A model generated the notes under the pieces. The model saw only the letters and a list, made by a program, of their open reading frames with translations. It did not search any database and was not told the DNA's origin. The position numbers were made by a program, and so were the translations under genes. DNA of 64,000 nt from Aquimarina spongiae (GTDB taxonomy: Bacteria; Bacteroidota; Bacteroidia; Flavobacteriales; Flavobacteriaceae). Positions 45,482-55,609 of this stretch are shown here, one piece after another; position 1 is the first letter of the stretch; each line of letters begins with the position of its first letter. The DNA is taken from positions 124,001 through 188,000 of the forward strand of contig NZ_FQYP01000001.1 in assembly GCF_900141785.1 (NCBI RefSeq), in the 5' to 3' direction.

Positions 45482-48400
45482 ATGAAGAAAACCGACGCTG
45501 TACTAAAAATTAGTTCAATTATCAGGTGTGCCATTATGGTCCTGATTTGTACCCAAGTTTTGATAACCAGTAGTATTTATGCTCAGGGACCAAATGCACC
45601 AGAAGCAGGAGCATTTGAACCAGTAGATGCGACAGATATGGTAAGCTTGTTAACGGGTGATATGACTTATGTATTACCATTATTAACAGTGCCAAGTCCG
45701 GAAGGAGGGTATCCACTATCTCTATCGTATCATGCAGGTATTGCAACCGATCAAGAAGCTTCATGGGTAGGATTAGGTTGGTCTGTAAACCCTGGAGCTA
45801 TTAATAGAGGGGTAAATGGATATCCGGATGATTGGAAAAATGGACAATTACGAGAAAGTTTTTTTGATGTTGGAGGATCAGAAACTAGGCAATCGATAGA
45901 TGTATCTTATACTTTTTTGGCTGGAGTTCCTTGGTCTATAGGTACTTCTTTCTCTTTTAGCTCAAACAAAGCATTTGGAGGTTCTGTGAATTTTGGGCAT
46001 AAGCTCGGAGAAGGACGAATAGGACTAGGACTAGGTTTTGGAGTAGGAGCTAATGGTAGGTTTTCTGGGTCATTGAATGGAGGTTATAGTTCTTCAACTG
46101 GACAATATCTTGGAGGTAGTGTAGGATCTAATGGAATAGGCTTAAGTTCAAATTTGGGGATAATTGACATTGATTTATATAAAGGGTATAACGGAGAACA
46201 ATCACTTTCTTTAAGTTATTCAAAAAGCATAGCTGGTAAGACTAACAGTGTAGGAATCAGTTTTTCATCTGAAGGAACATCTATTTCTACTAAAGTACTA
46301 GGTGTAGGGATTGGTGCTAGAAACGCATTCGCTAATGCTATTTCTATGGGTGATTATAATGTAAACCACGATAATGAATCTTATTTAATTGGAATACCTA
46401 CGGCAAAAGGGCTTTTTACTTTCGGCTATAACAAACAAAAGGTGAGTTGGTATTTGAACTCGGCAAAGACTAGTAATGTAAGTGGGGCGTTGTATCTTGG
46501 AGATGCATTGAAATATGAATGTGCTGTAAACATAAGGTACCATTCAAATTATGGTCAAGGGACACAATCTACAATTACTACTTATGTCAATTCACCATCA
46601 GATTGTAATTGTAGTGCAGTTGCAGATAATCCTTTAAGAGACTTGTTTTCATGTTTGAGTGCCAATTTGATATCCGAAACTCCGGTAAATGGAGAGAAAT
46701 ATTTTATGGATGTTAATGAAATAGGGTTAACTAATGGGGTAAGAGAGTTAAACGAAAACAATCCGATGTTTCCAGCTTTCGATTCATTTAATGTGTCGGC
46801 TCAGGGGCTTTCAGGATCTATGACTCCTAGGGTATCTCGAACTGGAGCTTTGTTAGGTTTACCTAGGAGTATATCAAATAACAGTGCTTACGAATTAAGT
46901 TATAACTTATCAAGGTACTCTGGTTTTCAAAATAGCTATAGTTTCCCTCCTGAGGTTTATTTTTATTTTAACAATCAGTATTCTTCTTCTTTAACTGTAA
47001 ATCCTGCCAATTTTAATTCTAGTTCTTCAAATAACGATATTTATGATTATTACCAAAATGGTAGTGGGACATCATATACTTCAAGAAAAAAAGATGGACG
47101 TTTTGTTTCTCATTATACAATTAGTGAGATGGAAGACGGTTCTGCAGCGCAGGATGGGTTGTTATTACCATTAGGGTTTGATGTAAAAGATATTGTAGAT
47201 GGAACTTTGGCAACTGATGGAGCTTACATCCCGATAGCTGGACTGTCTAATTCTACTAATGATATTATTGGGGGTTTTATGATCGTAGCTCCAGATGGAA
47301 AAACATACCATTACTCTCTGCCGGTATTAAATCTTAGTACTACAACCAGAACTTTTGGGGCAATTAGTAATAAGCCTGAAAGAGAATCTTATTTTGAGAC
47401 TAATCAGGATCCATATGCAACCCATTGGTTGTTAACAGCGATTACAGGACCTGATTATGTAAAGATGAGTTCTACAAGGAATTATCCAGATGAGGGAGAT
47501 TTTGGATATTGGGTACGTTTTGATTATGGAAAATGGAGTAATACAAGTGTTTGGAAGACTCCTTACGGGGAAGATTATGACGTTTCTGAGGATGACCCAA
47601 ATATTAAAACCAAAACTTATGGGCGAAAACAGATATACTATTTGGATCGAATAAAAACCAGAACACACACAGCTTTGTTTGTAAAAAATATCAGATTTGA
47701 TAATTCTAGTGAACGATGGGAGAGACATCAATTCGCTAATTCTGGAGTGCAACCAAGTACTAGTCAATTTGATCAAATCACATTCACTATTCCTAGTCAA
47801 AAACCATTACGTTTGGAGAAAATTGTTTTGGTAAAAAACGGAGATGATTCTGTGGATAAATCACATAGCGCTAATTTTTCTACGCCAGCTATGGCATTAA
47901 CACCAGTCAATAGTGCACCTAGATCGGATCATAATCTACAAGACAACATTATTGATGTAAAAGACAATATAGATGCGGTTATTAATAAGGCAATCAAGGT
48001 TATTGATTTTGGATCCCATTATTCCTATGATTTGGTGCCGAATTCACTGAATTCTCCGGGTGGGAGACTAACGCTAAATGGATTGACATTTAAAGGTAAA
48101 GGAGGAACTCAAATGATTCCACCTTATAAATTTGAATATCAAAAGAATTTGAGTTATAATGAAAATAATAAGGATCTTTGGGGCTTTCATAAAAATGATC
48201 CTGGGGCTTGGTCATTGCACAAAATTACTACTCCAACTGGAGGAAGTATCAATGTTACTTATGAACCTGATGATTATGATTTTGCAGCTTCAGAGACTGG
48301 AAGAGTTTTTAATAAAGGATTAAAATTCACTTTTCTTTCGGGACAATTTCCAACCAGTAATACAACTCCTAGAAATATTCAAATTAAAGTTGAGGTAGAT

Positions 48401-50992
48401 AATCAGGATAACTCTGTCGCTCATTTTGCACTAGCGGATTATTTTGAGAGCGGGAAGGATTTTTATATTGACATGTGGTTAAATGCAAAAATAGCTCTAG
48501 TAACTAATATTACATCCATTAATATCTTGCCCCAACAAGCTAGAATTATTTCGTTGGATGCATCAAATAACTCCATGGTTATCGAAGTTTCAGCAATGGG
48601 GACTTCTGGAGTAGGCTATGATATTTTTTTGAATGCATCTCCAATCTCAGTTAAAACCACAAATACAGGCGCCTTAGGAGAAAACAAAAGGAAACCACGA
48701 CCATATACAGTTACTGGAGGAAGCAATCAATATTCTTTGGTGCATAGTATAGTTTCAAACAAAAGACCTGACGGTAAAGTAGGGGGAGGTCTTCGAGTCA
48801 AAGAACTAAGTGTTTCAGATGGGATTAACAGCCATAAAACACAATATTTTTATAATCGACCTGGAACTAACGAAAATCCAGCAAATTCCTCATACAAATC
48901 CTCAGGTGTTGTAAGTTATATACCGGTTCCAGAAAAAACGGAGCTACCAATCGGTTATGGATCAGAACTACCAGCTCCTACTCCTATGTATGAATATGTA
49001 ACTGTTAAGTCAGGAATTAATTCTAATACTAATAGCTATTTGGAGAAAACGGTGTACAAATTCAAAGTGTTAGGTGAAAAAGAACAAAATAATATAAAAT
49101 TTGGAGACTTGTTCCAGATAAATGATCAAACAATCTCCAATACCTATAATGCAGGTCAAAACAAGGACGTAAATATTCAGAAATTCGAAATTGAAGATAA
49201 CTTAGCACGCTTAGGGCAAATTTTGGAAGTGAATACATTCAATAGTAGAGATCAATTGTTGTCTAAAACAATAAATAACTATGCGACATCTTCAGAGATA
49301 ACTCAAGGAGTCATTAAGGAATCGTTTCAAACATACAAGGAGATTGATTATGATTCAAATATTAGGGATGAATGGATGATCAATACTTCTACTAGGACTA
49401 TATATCCTTCCGTTCTTAAGAGTACAACTACAATACAAGGAGGGTTTAGTTCTACCACAAATTTTGATGTTCATGATAATGTGTCTGGACAATTATTAGA
49501 GACTACAACCGAAGATAGTAAGGGGAACAAGTTTAAAACCAAAACAGTTCCTGCGTATACAATACCACAATACTCTACTGGTTTAAGAAGTATGGCCTCT
49601 AAGATAGATGGTATTACAAATAAAAATATGTTAACACAAGAAGCAGCTAGCTTCACTTATCTTGATGTCAACGGATCTTGGAAACCTATTTCAGCACAAA
49701 TCAATACATGGTCAAACCAATGGCGTAATCATTTTATTTTGAATAATACATATTCAGAAATTTTACCTAGCAGTGATAAATTAGTATGGCGGAAGTATCA
49801 AACTTATGTTTGGGGAGGAAACGTAAATCCTGATGGGACTTATCAGAATTATACGGGTGAGTATGATAGCTTTAACTGGAATATTGATGGTAATCAAACC
49901 AATTCAGAATGGAAGAACGTTTCGACTATAACGAGGTATGATAATTTCTCTATGTCAATCGAGGAAAAGGATATTAATGATAATTATGCTTCCACCAAAA
50001 TGTGTGATGATCATACTAAGGTGTTAGCTACTGCTAATGCAAGGTATACAGAGATGTTTGCGTCGGGTGCCGAGTATTATTCAGGTACTTTAGGAACTTA
50101 TGAAGGTGTTGTATACACAAATGCGCAACACTCTTCTGAAAAATTCCATACAGGTAGGTATTCTTCCAAAACTTCGGCTGGCAAACAAGGATTTAAAGTA
50201 GAATTATATGGGCCACATAGAAACGGTCGTTATCAAATCTCCGTGTGGGCTGATAAAATTAATCATACCAATGCAAGAGTTAATATAGGTAATGGTAATG
50301 TACCATTTAATGGCGAAATCATTCCTGCTGGAAATTGGGTGCAATTGAATCATTATTTTGAGGTTCCTGCTGTAGGATTGACTGCCTACGTTACTTCAGC
50401 ATCCGGAACCATTTACTTTGACGATTTTAGAATGTTACCTGCAAATTCTAGTATTATGACCTATGTTTATAATGACTGGGACGAATTAACCCATATTATT
50501 GGAAGTAATAACTTGGCAACCAAATATGAATATGATGATGTAGGAAGATTAAGAAAAACTTATGTGGAAACAATTGATGATATTGGTGTAACCGGAGGAT
50601 TCAAAATTAGTAAAGAAGTAAACTATAACTATAGTGAAAGTACTACGACAACTCCACCGCCACCTCCTACCTTATCCGTAGGTTTAGGTATAGGTGATAT
50701 TAATGTGTCTAATACCACAATTACTGCCTATGTTTCTAGCGGTAGTGGTGACTATGAATATCGTTGGGCAGTAAGTAGTACAAATAATTCCAACTTAAGC
50801 TATGGATCTTGGACCACATCAAATACCCGAAGTTTGTATACAGAATGTGGAGAGTTTGGTAGACGATATTATGGTTGTATCGTAAGGGATAAAATCACTG
50901 GATTATCTACTACAAAAACAGGTAATCACCAACGACAAAATTGCTCAGGTGGCGGTGGCGGTCCAATTTTAGAAGAAATCAATCAACAATAA
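45482..50992 (+). CDS. SpvB/TcB-like RHS-associated shell protein
   Basis: 1836 aa from ATG 45482 (27 bp inside the longest frame; a better start for the signal peptide, cut near IYAQ). The start of the mature protein is the SpvB/TcB-like type: LLTGDMTYVLPLLTVPSPEGGYPLSLSYHAGIATDQEASWVGLGW (about residues 50-95). A long beta-strand body follows, with a carbohydrate-binding-like jelly roll at about 1539-1658 and two YD-like RHS repeats just after (YVYNDWDELTHI, KYEYDDVGRLRKTY). The end has a Pro-rich linker, an Ig-like domain and a Gly-rich tail. Known: in Bacteroidota it pairs with the RHS-core gene next door. Inference: one half of a split cocoon, as TcB is for TcC. A purine-rich GGGGGAGGAG at 45425-45434 upstream is unusual here but too far from any start. 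Confidence 0.82.
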   Translation: MKKTDAVLKISSIIRCAIMVLICTQVLITSSIYAQGPNAPEAGAFEPVDATDMVSLLTGDMTYVLPLLTVPSPEGGYPLSLSYHAGIATDQEASWVGLGWSVNPGAINRGVNGYPDDWKNGQLRESFFDVGGSETRQSIDVSYTFLAGVPWSIGTSFSFSSNKAFGGSVNFGHKLGEGRIGLGLGFGVGANGRFSGSLNGGYSSSTGQYLGGSVGSNGIGLSSNLGIIDIDLYKGYNGEQSLSLSYSKSIAGKTNSVGISFSSEGTSISTKVLGVGIGARNAFANAISMGDYNVNHDNESYLIGIPTAKGLFTFGYNKQKVSWYLNSAKTSNVSGALYLGDALKYECAVNIRYHSNYGQGTQSTITTYVNSPSDCNCSAVADNPLRDLFSCLSANLISETPVNGEKYFMDVNEIGLTNGVRELNENNPMFPAFDSFNVSAQGLSGSMTPRVSRTGALLGLPRSISNNSAYELSYNLSRYSGFQNSYSFPPEVYFYFNNQYSSSLTVNPANFNSSSSNNDIYDYYQNGSGTSYTSRKKDGRFVSHYTISEMEDGSAAQDGLLLPLGFDVKDIVDGTLATDGAYIPIAGLSNSTNDIIGGFMIVAPDGKTYHYSLPVLNLSTTTRTFGAISNKPERESYFETNQDPYATHWLLTAITGPDYVKMSSTRNYPDEGDFGYWVRFDYGKWSNTSVWKTPYGEDYDVSEDDPNIKTKTYGRKQIYYLDRIKTRTHTALFVKNIRFDNSSERWERHQFANSGVQPSTSQFDQITFTIPSQKPLRLEKIVLVKNGDDSVDKSHSANFSTPAMALTPVNSAPRSDHNLQDNIIDVKDNIDAVINKAIKVIDFGSHYSYDLVPNSLNSPGGRLTLNGLTFKGKGGTQMIPPYKFEYQKNLSYNENNKDLWGFHKNDPGAWSLHKITTPTGGSINVTYEPDDYDFAASETGRVFNKGLKFTFLSGQFPTSNTTPRNIQIKVEVDNQDNSVAHFALADYFESGKDFYIDMWLNAKIALVTNITSINILPQQARIISLDASNNSMVIEVSAMGTSGVGYDIFLNASPISVKTTNTGALGENKRKPRPYTVTGGSNQYSLVHSIVSNKRPDGKVGGGLRVKELSVSDGINSHKTQYFYNRPGTNENPANSSYKSSGVVSYIPVPEKTELPIGYGSELPAPTPMYEYVTVKSGINSNTNSYLEKTVYKFKVLGEKEQNNIKFGDLFQINDQTISNTYNAGQNKDVNIQKFEIEDNLARLGQILEVNTFNSRDQLLSKTINNYATSSEITQGVIKESFQTYKEIDYDSNIRDEWMINTSTRTIYPSVLKSTTTIQGGFSSTTNFDVHDNVSGQLLETTTEDSKGNKFKTKTVPAYTIPQYSTGLRSMASKIDGITNKNMLTQEAASFTYLDVNGSWKPISAQINTWSNQWRNHFILNNTYSEILPSSDKLVWRKYQTYVWGGNVNPDGTYQNYTGEYDSFNWNIDGNQTNSEWKNVSTITRYDNFSMSIEEKDINDNYASTKMCDDHTKVLATANARYTEMFASGAEYYSGTLGTYEGVVYTNAQHSSEKFHTGRYSSKTSAGKQGFKVELYGPHRNGRYQISVWADKINHTNARVNIGNGNVPFNGEIIPAGNWVQLNHYFEVPAVGLTAYVTSASGTIYFDDFRMLPANSSIMTYVYNDWDELTHIIGSNNLATKYEYDDVGRLRKTYVETIDDIGVTGGFKISKEVNYNYSESTTTTPPPPPTLSVGLGIGDINVSNTTITAYVSSGSGDYEYRWAVSSTNNSNLSYGSWTTSNTRSLYTECGEFGRRYYGCIVRDKITGLSTTKTGNHQRQNCSGGGGGPILEEINQQ

Positions 50993-51013
50993 TTAAGCTA
51001 AACAACAGATAAG

Positions 51014-54000
51014 ATGAGAATCAATAAAATATATACTACGATTTTGTTATTACTAGGGTTTGTAGAAGTTAGTTTGGCTCAAACTACTCCTAAGTCTGTT
51101 ACGAATACGGATATAAATTGGACTTCAGTAAATAGCTATGATATCACGGGAAGAGTTGTGGGAGCTTCAGTTAATTTTTTCGATAACTTAGGTAAAGCCA
51201 CACAATCTCAGACTTTTGATGTAAAGACTGGTAAGCACTGGGCCAGTGAAGTACTATATGATAGAGAAGGACGCCCTGCTTTACAGACATTTAGTGCCCC
51301 GATTGGAGTAAGTACAGACTTTACTTATAAAACTGGGTTTATAAAAAAAACAAATAATGTTAATTTTGGCATTAGCGATTTTGAAGACTCTAATACAGAG
51401 ACTCCATCTTTATTAGGAGCACAACTAAATACACTAGGCTGGTACTACAGTCAAAGTAATACTACAGAACCATATCAGGACGTAACACAGCGCCCCTATT
51501 CACGTACGATATTTAGTGAACTAAACCCTGGCGAAGCACTAAAAATTATAGGAGGCAATAGAATTAATGGTCAATGGAAGAATGGGTATGTTTTCTCCAT
51601 GCCGGCAGGTCGAGAGTTGGCTCAAGCTGGAGCATTTAATGATACTAAATACTATGGAGAAAATTATAATATCATCAAAACAGTATCTCGCGATGTGCAT
51701 GGGGTTGAAAATGTAGTTTTTACAGACGCAGAAGGAAAAACTTTGGCAACCGCACGAAGTGGAAATGAAGAAGGGAATACCGCTACCCGAATTTCTGTAG
51801 TACGTATCGGTGAACAAAGATATGTAGATGTTCATGTTCCTGTTGGGACTACAGGTATTACAGTAAGAGATTATCAAGGAAGAATTTTAAATAATGATGC
51901 TCGATTTGAGGTATATAACTTGATTACAGAGCAAAGAGTAAATTCGGCTTTTAGCAGTTTTCCTAATGGGTTTTATAGAATTGTTGTTGTGGATGGTAGC
52001 ACAACCAACTATACGGTTAATTATTCAGAGAATTACTATGATTATGCTCTTAATGAGTACGATAACGCTGGACGATTAGTTGCTTCCTATCAGCCATTAG
52101 AAAAACTAAAAAGTGAATTTCAATATGATGCTTTGGGGCAATTAACCTATACCAAAAACCCGGATGAAGGAGAAGCTTGGTTTAAGTACCGCAGAGATGG
52201 GCAAATACGATTTTCTCAAAACAGCAAACAAAAAACGGCGGGTGAGTTTTCGTATACCAATTATGATGATTTAGGAAGGCCTATAGAAAGTGGTGTTTTA
52301 TTAAGTACAGCATTTGGTACTGCAAATCCTGATAATACATTACCATCAGGAACCAAAAAAGAACAGTTTAACACGATTTATGATACCATCAGTACTACAG
52401 ATAATAATGCGTTGCCTTCGGGATACAAAAATCCTTTGTTTTTGTCTGGGAATGTAGCTAAAACGTGGAATGAAAATACGACTACTTACTATAGCTATGA
52501 TATCTATGGGCGTGTGGCATGGATTGTACAAAATATATCGGGATTGGGGATCAAAACTATAGATTATGAATATGATCCTGTAAGCAGTCAGGTAACCAAA
52601 GTGTATTATCAAAAAGGACAGACAGATCAGTTTATCCATAGGTATACCTATGATGCTGTAGATTATAGTTTAACCAAAGTAGAAACCTCTACGAACGGTT
52701 CAACATTTACCGAACACGCGTCGTATACATATTATGAGACAGGTGCTTTAAAACGCACCAATCTAGCACAAGGATTACAAGGAATCGATTATGTCTATAA
52801 TTTGCAAGGCGCCTTAAAAAGTATCAATCACCCTAGTTTGTCAGGCTCTAATGACCCTGGGGGCGATACAAACGACTTGTTTGGGATGATTATCGATTAC
52901 CATAGTTATGATTATAATCGACCTAAACGTAATATAAAAAGTGCAAGCTACGGTGTAGATCAATATAATGGTAATATTAAAGGAATTCGTTGGAACTCTA
53001 GTTACAGTCCCGTGGCAGGAAAGGAACATGCCTATAGCTATGGTTATGGTAGAGATAATTGGTTAAAAAGCGCTAACTATGGATATTTTACGGGTGATTA
53101 CAGCAGTCTGCCAGTAATAAACGAAGGAGAAGCGGGGACAGCAGCTGATGAAAATATTACTACTTCTGCAGTATGGAATTCTGGAACTAGTAAAAACTAC
53201 CTTGCTAATAATACCATTGTATTGAAACCAGGATTTCATGCAAAATCGGGAAGTGTCGTTTCTGCCAAGATTTCTGGATCTTCTACAGTCCATGATGTAA
53301 ATGCTGGTAACTTGGTTATGAATGCTAATGGAGATTATAAGGTAGATAATTTGAGTTATGATGCTAATGGAAATATTCAAAGTCTGAATCGAAACAAAAA
53401 TACAGTTGGTGGCAGTAACGCTATGGATCAATTAAGTTATGTCTACAAAACCAATAAGCCTAATCAGTTGTTACGGGTGGATGATGCAGCAGGAGACGTA
53501 TCTGGAGCAGATGATATCGGCGATCAAAACGGGAACAACTATTTGTACAATGAAATCGGGCAATTAATACAAAATAATCAAGATAATATTAGTTATCTTT
53601 ATAGCCCAAGGGGTTTGGTGACCGAGGTTAAACAAGGAAATCAACCCTTGGTAAAGTTCTTTTACAATGATAAAAACCATAGGGTAAAAAAGGAATCATA
53701 TAATCCTACTAACGGTAGTTTAACCTATACTGAACATTATGTGCGTGATGCTGCGGGCACAGCGATGGCGATCTATCGTAATGGACAAATGATAGAGAAT
53801 ACGATTTATGGTAGTACTAGATTAGGAGTACGTAAAAGTGATGGAAGTCATTTGTATCAGCTTACTGATCATTTAGGCAATGTACGTGCTGTTGTGGGTA
53901 GAACAGCATCTGGTCAAGCCATGGCACTGACCAGTGCTACCGATTATTATCCTTTTGGGATGCCAATGCCTGGTCGTAACTTGCAAGGAGATTACCGATA

Positions 54001-54817
54001 TGCATACCAAGGGCAGGAAAAAGATCCTGAGACTGGTAAAGAGGCTTTTGAATTGCGTTTATGGGATAGTCGAATAGGAAGATGGTTGACTACTGATCCT
54101 GCTGAACAATATCATTCACCATATATGGCAATGGGAAATAATCCAATAACTGGCGTTGATCCGGATGGCGCTAAAAATATTAGATTTGATAAAAAAGGTA
54201 ATTATATAGGTATAGATCATGATGTGTGGTGGCATAATTTGTTTTTCGGTAATAGAGGACAGTATGCAGATGGTAATGGTGGTTGGACTAATTTTACCTT
54301 TAATGATGAATCAGATATTGCCAGGTTTCGCTTGGACCCAAGTGATGAAAAATATCTTAGTGGAATAAATTTAGATTTTCTTAATGGCGTTGGTTATGAT
54401 AGGGTTGATCAGGCAATTGAAATATATGGAGGGAAAGATTTTTTTCCTGATTTAAGAAAAATCTACAATTCAAGTGGTGCAGGGGCAATATTTGATTATC
54501 AAAAGCATATACCTAGAGGTGTTTTATATCTTAATAAAAATTGGGCAGGAGCTAATGTCGTTTATAATCCAAAAGATGCCGGAAATTTTTTATGGGGGCG
54601 AACAATGAGACTTCTAGGAGTTCCTTTAGATTGGGCAGGAGCTGGTGCGGAGTACAATGCCTTTCGGTATGGAAAATCACAGAATGGAGAGTCTAATTAT
54701 CATGATCCTTGGTATAAAAAAATTACTTTTTTTGGGGATTCCGTTCATGATAAAAGAGCTATCCGTAACGGATGGGGTTCAGTATCAGATCATTATTGGA
54801 ATCGATTTCAACAGTAA
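51014..54817 (+). CDS. DUF6443-type RHS-core protein with variable C-terminal tip (predicted polymorphic toxin)
   Basis: 1267 aa, signal peptide (SLAQ). The N-terminal DUF6443-like part has YDxxGRVVGASVNFFDNLGKATQSQ. RHS/YD repeats follow (YNEYDNAGRLVAS, FQYDALGQLTYTKNPDEGE). A 3-coathanger-stack-like stretch (TIVLKPGFHAKSGSVV, about residues 709-757) is inserted. The RHS core (about 946-1052) has LTDHLGNVRAVV, YYPFGMPMPGR and RLWDSRIGRWLTTDP, ending at GVDPDGA. After it comes a 215-aa tip (DYQKHIPRG, AGNFLWG, GDSVHDKRAIRNGW) that resembles the toxin-44-like domain as I recall it; this is a weak call. Inference: the tip is the toxin, kept in a cocoon with the upstream protein. Export beyond Sec is unknown; no T9SS tail is seen. 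Confidence 0.85.
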   Translation: MRINKIYTTILLLLGFVEVSLAQTTPKSVTNTDINWTSVNSYDITGRVVGASVNFFDNLGKATQSQTFDVKTGKHWASEVLYDREGRPALQTFSAPIGVSTDFTYKTGFIKKTNNVNFGISDFEDSNTETPSLLGAQLNTLGWYYSQSNTTEPYQDVTQRPYSRTIFSELNPGEALKIIGGNRINGQWKNGYVFSMPAGRELAQAGAFNDTKYYGENYNIIKTVSRDVHGVENVVFTDAEGKTLATARSGNEEGNTATRISVVRIGEQRYVDVHVPVGTTGITVRDYQGRILNNDARFEVYNLITEQRVNSAFSSFPNGFYRIVVVDGSTTNYTVNYSENYYDYALNEYDNAGRLVASYQPLEKLKSEFQYDALGQLTYTKNPDEGEAWFKYRRDGQIRFSQNSKQKTAGEFSYTNYDDLGRPIESGVLLSTAFGTANPDNTLPSGTKKEQFNTIYDTISTTDNNALPSGYKNPLFLSGNVAKTWNENTTTYYSYDIYGRVAWIVQNISGLGIKTIDYEYDPVSSQVTKVYYQKGQTDQFIHRYTYDAVDYSLTKVETSTNGSTFTEHASYTYYETGALKRTNLAQGLQGIDYVYNLQGALKSINHPSLSGSNDPGGDTNDLFGMIIDYHSYDYNRPKRNIKSASYGVDQYNGNIKGIRWNSSYSPVAGKEHAYSYGYGRDNWLKSANYGYFTGDYSSLPVINEGEAGTAADENITTSAVWNSGTSKNYLANNTIVLKPGFHAKSGSVVSAKISGSSTVHDVNAGNLVMNANGDYKVDNLSYDANGNIQSLNRNKNTVGGSNAMDQLSYVYKTNKPNQLLRVDDAAGDVSGADDIGDQNGNNYLYNEIGQLIQNNQDNISYLYSPRGLVTEVKQGNQPLVKFFYNDKNHRVKKESYNPTNGSLTYTEHYVRDAAGTAMAIYRNGQMIENTIYGSTRLGVRKSDGSHLYQLTDHLGNVRAVVGRTASGQAMALTSATDYYPFGMPMPGRNLQGDYRYAYQGQEKDPETGKEAFELRLWDSRIGRWLTTDPAEQYHSPYMAMGNNPITGVDPDGAKNIRFDKKGNYIGIDHDVWWHNLFFGNRGQYADGNGGWTNFTFNDESDIARFRLDPSDEKYLSGINLDFLNGVGYDRVDQAIEIYGGKDFFPDLRKIYNSSGAGAIFDYQKHIPRGVLYLNKNWAGANVVYNPKDAGNFLWGRTMRLLGVPLDWAGAGAEYNAFRYGKSQNGESNYHDPWYKKITFFGDSVHDKRAIRNGWGSVSDHYWNRFQQ

Positions 54818-54849
54818 CTGCAAATTTGATTATCAAACTTTATTCGACA

Positions 54850-55350
54850 ATGAATTTTTTTAAAACTTTTCTGTTAATTGGAATAATATTTTTGTGTATT
54901 ATCTCGTGCAAAAAAAGAAAAAATGTGGAACTGGATTACATAGAAGAAAATTATGCAAACATTATTAGTAATTTAGATTGTATAACAGATCTTCAAGGTA
55001 TGGTAATTCAACAAAGAGATATAGAATCAGGTTATTTTATTTCTAAGGATAATAATTCATGTTACTGTTTTTTTAACGAAAAGAAGGACTCATTGATAGC
55101 TGCTTTGGATACCCCTTGTTGCTTCAGAAATAATAAGGATAACGAATTATTGAGGACAATCAGTTGCTTGAAAAAAATAAAAGCAATCTCTTTAAAAGTT
55201 AGTGATACAAATAATATATCTATAACAATTAATAAAAATATTACATTCATTAAATTCGAAAAACTGCCAAAATATCCTGTAAATATTATAGGGAATAGAG
55301 GATGGTATTGGTACCATCATGATGTTTACAGTTCCGAATATACCCAATAA
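54850..55350 (+). CDS. Cysteine-rich lipoprotein, candidate immunity protein
   Basis: 166 aa from ATG 54850; earlier in-frame starts overlap the RHS gene and spoil the lipoprotein signal (lipobox IISC). After the lipid Cys there are six more Cys (in LDCIT, SCYCF, PCC, SCLKK), so disulfides are likely. No family recognised. It lies 32 bp after the RHS tip, is unusually AT-rich (9 of 60 G+C in 55201-55260), and has the size and place of an immunity gene. Inference: it shields the envelope from the tip toxin; a lipoprotein would fit a toxin acting in the periplasm or at the membrane. Confidence 0.72.
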   Translation: MNFFKTFLLIGIIFLCIISCKKRKNVELDYIEENYANIISNLDCITDLQGMVIQQRDIESGYFISKDNNSCYCFFNEKKDSLIAALDTPCCFRNNKDNELLRTISCLKKIKAISLKVSDTNNISITINKNITFIKFEKLPKYPVNIIGNRGWYWYHHDVYSSEYTQ

Positions 55351-55550
55351 TACGGAAATGAATTCTAAAGAAGATACTTAATGGTATAAAGAATAAGTCA
55401 TTATGGAAAGTATGACAATAAAAATATCAAACTTTAATGACTAGGAAATGTTTTCCAATGTAATACACTGCATACTGTGAAATACTGTTCTGTAAAATAG
55501 AACTAAAAAAACATCAAACTTTAACATTTACAACAGGTAATAAAACACAA

Positions 55551-55586
55551 AAAACAGTCACCTACCCATAAGTGACTGTTTTTTTA
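55551..55586 (+). terminator. Terminator after the RHS/immunity unit
   Basis: An 11-bp stem (55551-55561 with 55572-55582), 10-nt loop, then T-run. It lies about 200 bp after the lipoprotein, and the DNA between shows no gene. Confidence 0.9.
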
Positions 55587-55609
55587 TATCATTTCAATAA
55601 ATTTAATTT

